The position numbers and the translations under genes are program-made. Of a stretch of DNA of 64,000 nucleotides, positions 63,113 to 64,000 are shown piece by piece (position 1 is the stretch's first letter; every line of letters starts with the position of its first letter). The stretch spans positions 344,423 through 408,422 of the forward strand of contig JBMYSZ010000001.1 of the NCBI GenBank assembly GCA_049603835.1. Direction: 5' to 3'. This stretch comes from Mangrovicoccus sp049603835 (GTDB lineage Bacteria; Pseudomonadota; Alphaproteobacteria; Rhodobacterales; Rhodobacteraceae). The notes under the pieces are model-generated. The model saw nothing but the letters and a program-made list of their open reading frames with translations. It was not told where the DNA came from and ran no database searches.

Positions 63113-63471
63113 CTATGTCCCAGTCTGTGCGGCATTTTCCGCTGACTTCAAGGGACGCAAATCCAAAACGTCCCGACCTCTGGTCGTTGCCGACCCTATT
63201 CTTACGGGCGCTTGATAACGGAAACGGCATTAAACGTCAATCTTTGCAACCTTTCCTGTGACTGGATGTCTAAAAAACGCGGTTTTTTACCAGTTTCGCG
63301 CCGGTTATCCCATTGCAACAATCGGCAATATTGCGCCGTTGAAACTGGGTCACACTAGGGGTGGGCGGAGTTGTCCCATCATGGCGGGTTTTTCGGCTTT
63401 GGGCCATTGTGCAAGATACAAGCAAACGCCTATGCAATGGCGCAGCTAGAAAACCCGGAGCCTTGCCCCAA
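63113..63471. other. Divergent gene-free stretch before the right-edge gene
   Basis: This 359-base stretch contains no convincing gene. It must hold the helicase promoter on the minus strand and the promoter for the gene at 63472 on the plus strand. The clearest structure is an inverted repeat with arms at 63290-63297 and 63341-63348. Confidence 0.55.
63290..63348. repeat. Inverted repeat
   Basis: CCAGTTTC at 63290-63297 is repeated inverted as GAAACTGG at 63341-63348, and the arms can extend a few more pairs with the nearby GCGCCGG/GCGCCG segments. The inside is AT/GC mixed with a short CAACAAT...CAATATTG pairing. It may be a structured leader, an operator, or a remnant. Confidence 0.45.
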
Positions 63472-64000
63472 ATGTTTAAGTCCATACTTCTGCTTAGTAA
63501 TCTTGGCTCTGATACTTGGTCAGCAGAATTTCGCGGTGGCGCTTATCGCAATACGCTTTTCCCACTTGCGGCGCGTTTGGCGCAGGATTTACCCCAGGCG
63601 GATATTCGTGTCGCAGCTGCCGAGGCTGTGTGGCCGAGCATCACCAAAGCCGCGCAAGAAGCAGGCCTAGACCCGGCGGCGCGGATCAGTTTCACCGGCG
63701 CGCGTGATGGGCGGGATCAGCTTTTCAGCGATGGTATGGCAGAGCGGATCATGCGGGATGATCTGAGCGACTCTGAGTCTAATGCGATTGCAGCCGCTTA
63801 CGAAGACATGCTTGGCGGTTTTGTCCCCGATCTAATCATTGCTTGGGAGTTTCCCACCGGGCCTTTGCGGGCGCTGTTTCCCCAGGCGGTGGTGATCGAT
63901 TTGATGCCCGGTATTGCGATGCGCGCGCCATATCCACGGCAAATCGCGGTGGATCCAACCGGGATTTATCGGCAGTCGGCCTTGCCGGCGCTGCTCTCTG
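63472..64000 (+). CDS. Protein of unknown function (partial, 3' end outside window)
   Basis: The frame runs off the right edge, so only 176 codons are seen. MFKSILLLSNLGSDTWSAEF opens a nucleotide-sugar-like alpha/beta start, and the later LIIAWEFPTGPLRALFPQAV and DLMPGIAMRAPYPRQIA look like segments of a glycosyltransferase-type or capsule-related protein, but I cannot assign a family. ATG at 63472 with GGAG 11 bases upstream. Confidence 0.7.
   Translation, partial: MFKSILLLSNLGSDTWSAEFRGGAYRNTLFPLAARLAQDLPQADIRVAAAEAVWPSITKAAQEAGLDPAARISFTGARDGRDQLFSDGMAERIMRDDLSDSESNAIAAAYEDMLGGFVPDLIIAWEFPTGPLRALFPQAVVIDLMPGIAMRAPYPRQIAVDPTGIYRQSALPALLS

Overview
The window is about 64 kb of chromosomal DNA from an alphaproteobacterium, most likely a member of the Rhodobacteraceae. 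The evidence is family-level: a nuo operon with split nuoC/nuoD and many small extra reading frames, followed by birA-coaX-rnj; a ruvCAB-(unknown)-ybgC-tolQRAB-pal-ybgF-tilS-ftsH block; YcjX/YcjF next to truA; a VPLPA-type C-terminal sorting signal; and NasT/NasS nitrate control. Genes are dense, with many 1-10 base overlaps, and no rRNA, tRNA, CRISPR array, insertion sequence or prophage was seen.

Left part (1-12.9 kb). A nitrate module on the minus strand runs nasT-nasS, then a leader with two ANTAR-type hexaloop hairpins and an intrinsic terminator, then nrtA, which leaves the window. NasS (nitrate sensor without a signal peptide) and NasT (antiterminator) probably control this leader. truA, the YcjX/YcjF pair, a PAS protein with a degenerate chemoreceptor-like tail, ileS, xerC-DUF484 and fsa (transaldolase family) follow.

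12.9-17 kb holds a surface or secreted-protein cassette: a small VPLPA-CTERM exoprotein and a protein of about 1000 residues made almost wholly of RTX calcium-binding nonapeptides. It lies between fsa and priA and reads as accessory DNA.

17-39.5 kb is housekeeping: priA, an MFS transporter, msrA, prmA, a DUF1127 gene, ruvC-ruvA-ruvB, an unknown gene, the complete tol-pal envelope system, tilS, ftsH, a trans-aconitate methyltransferase, folD, a hotdog thioesterase, a PdeM-like phosphoesterase and a DegT-type aminotransferase.

39.5-61.6 kb is one long colinear cluster encoding all 14 subunits of NADH:quinone oxidoreductase (complex I). Nine extra genes lie between nuoB and nuoH: DUF2158, an FlK-like thioesterase with a recognisable catalytic triad, a 52-aa membrane peptide, a 180-aa anchored protein, DUF5337, MAPEG, two tandem DUF3291 proteins and a lipoprotein. 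birA, coaX and the ribonuclease J gene follow without a visible break. A bidirectional terminator separates rnj from a convergent DEAD-box helicase, and a partial unknown gene runs off the right edge.

The points most worth a second look are the FlK-like thioesterase and the other passengers inside the complex I operon, the ANTAR leader, the RTX/VPLPA-CTERM cassette, a pair of matching palindromic repeats 26 kb apart, and a histidine-rich loop in NuoL.
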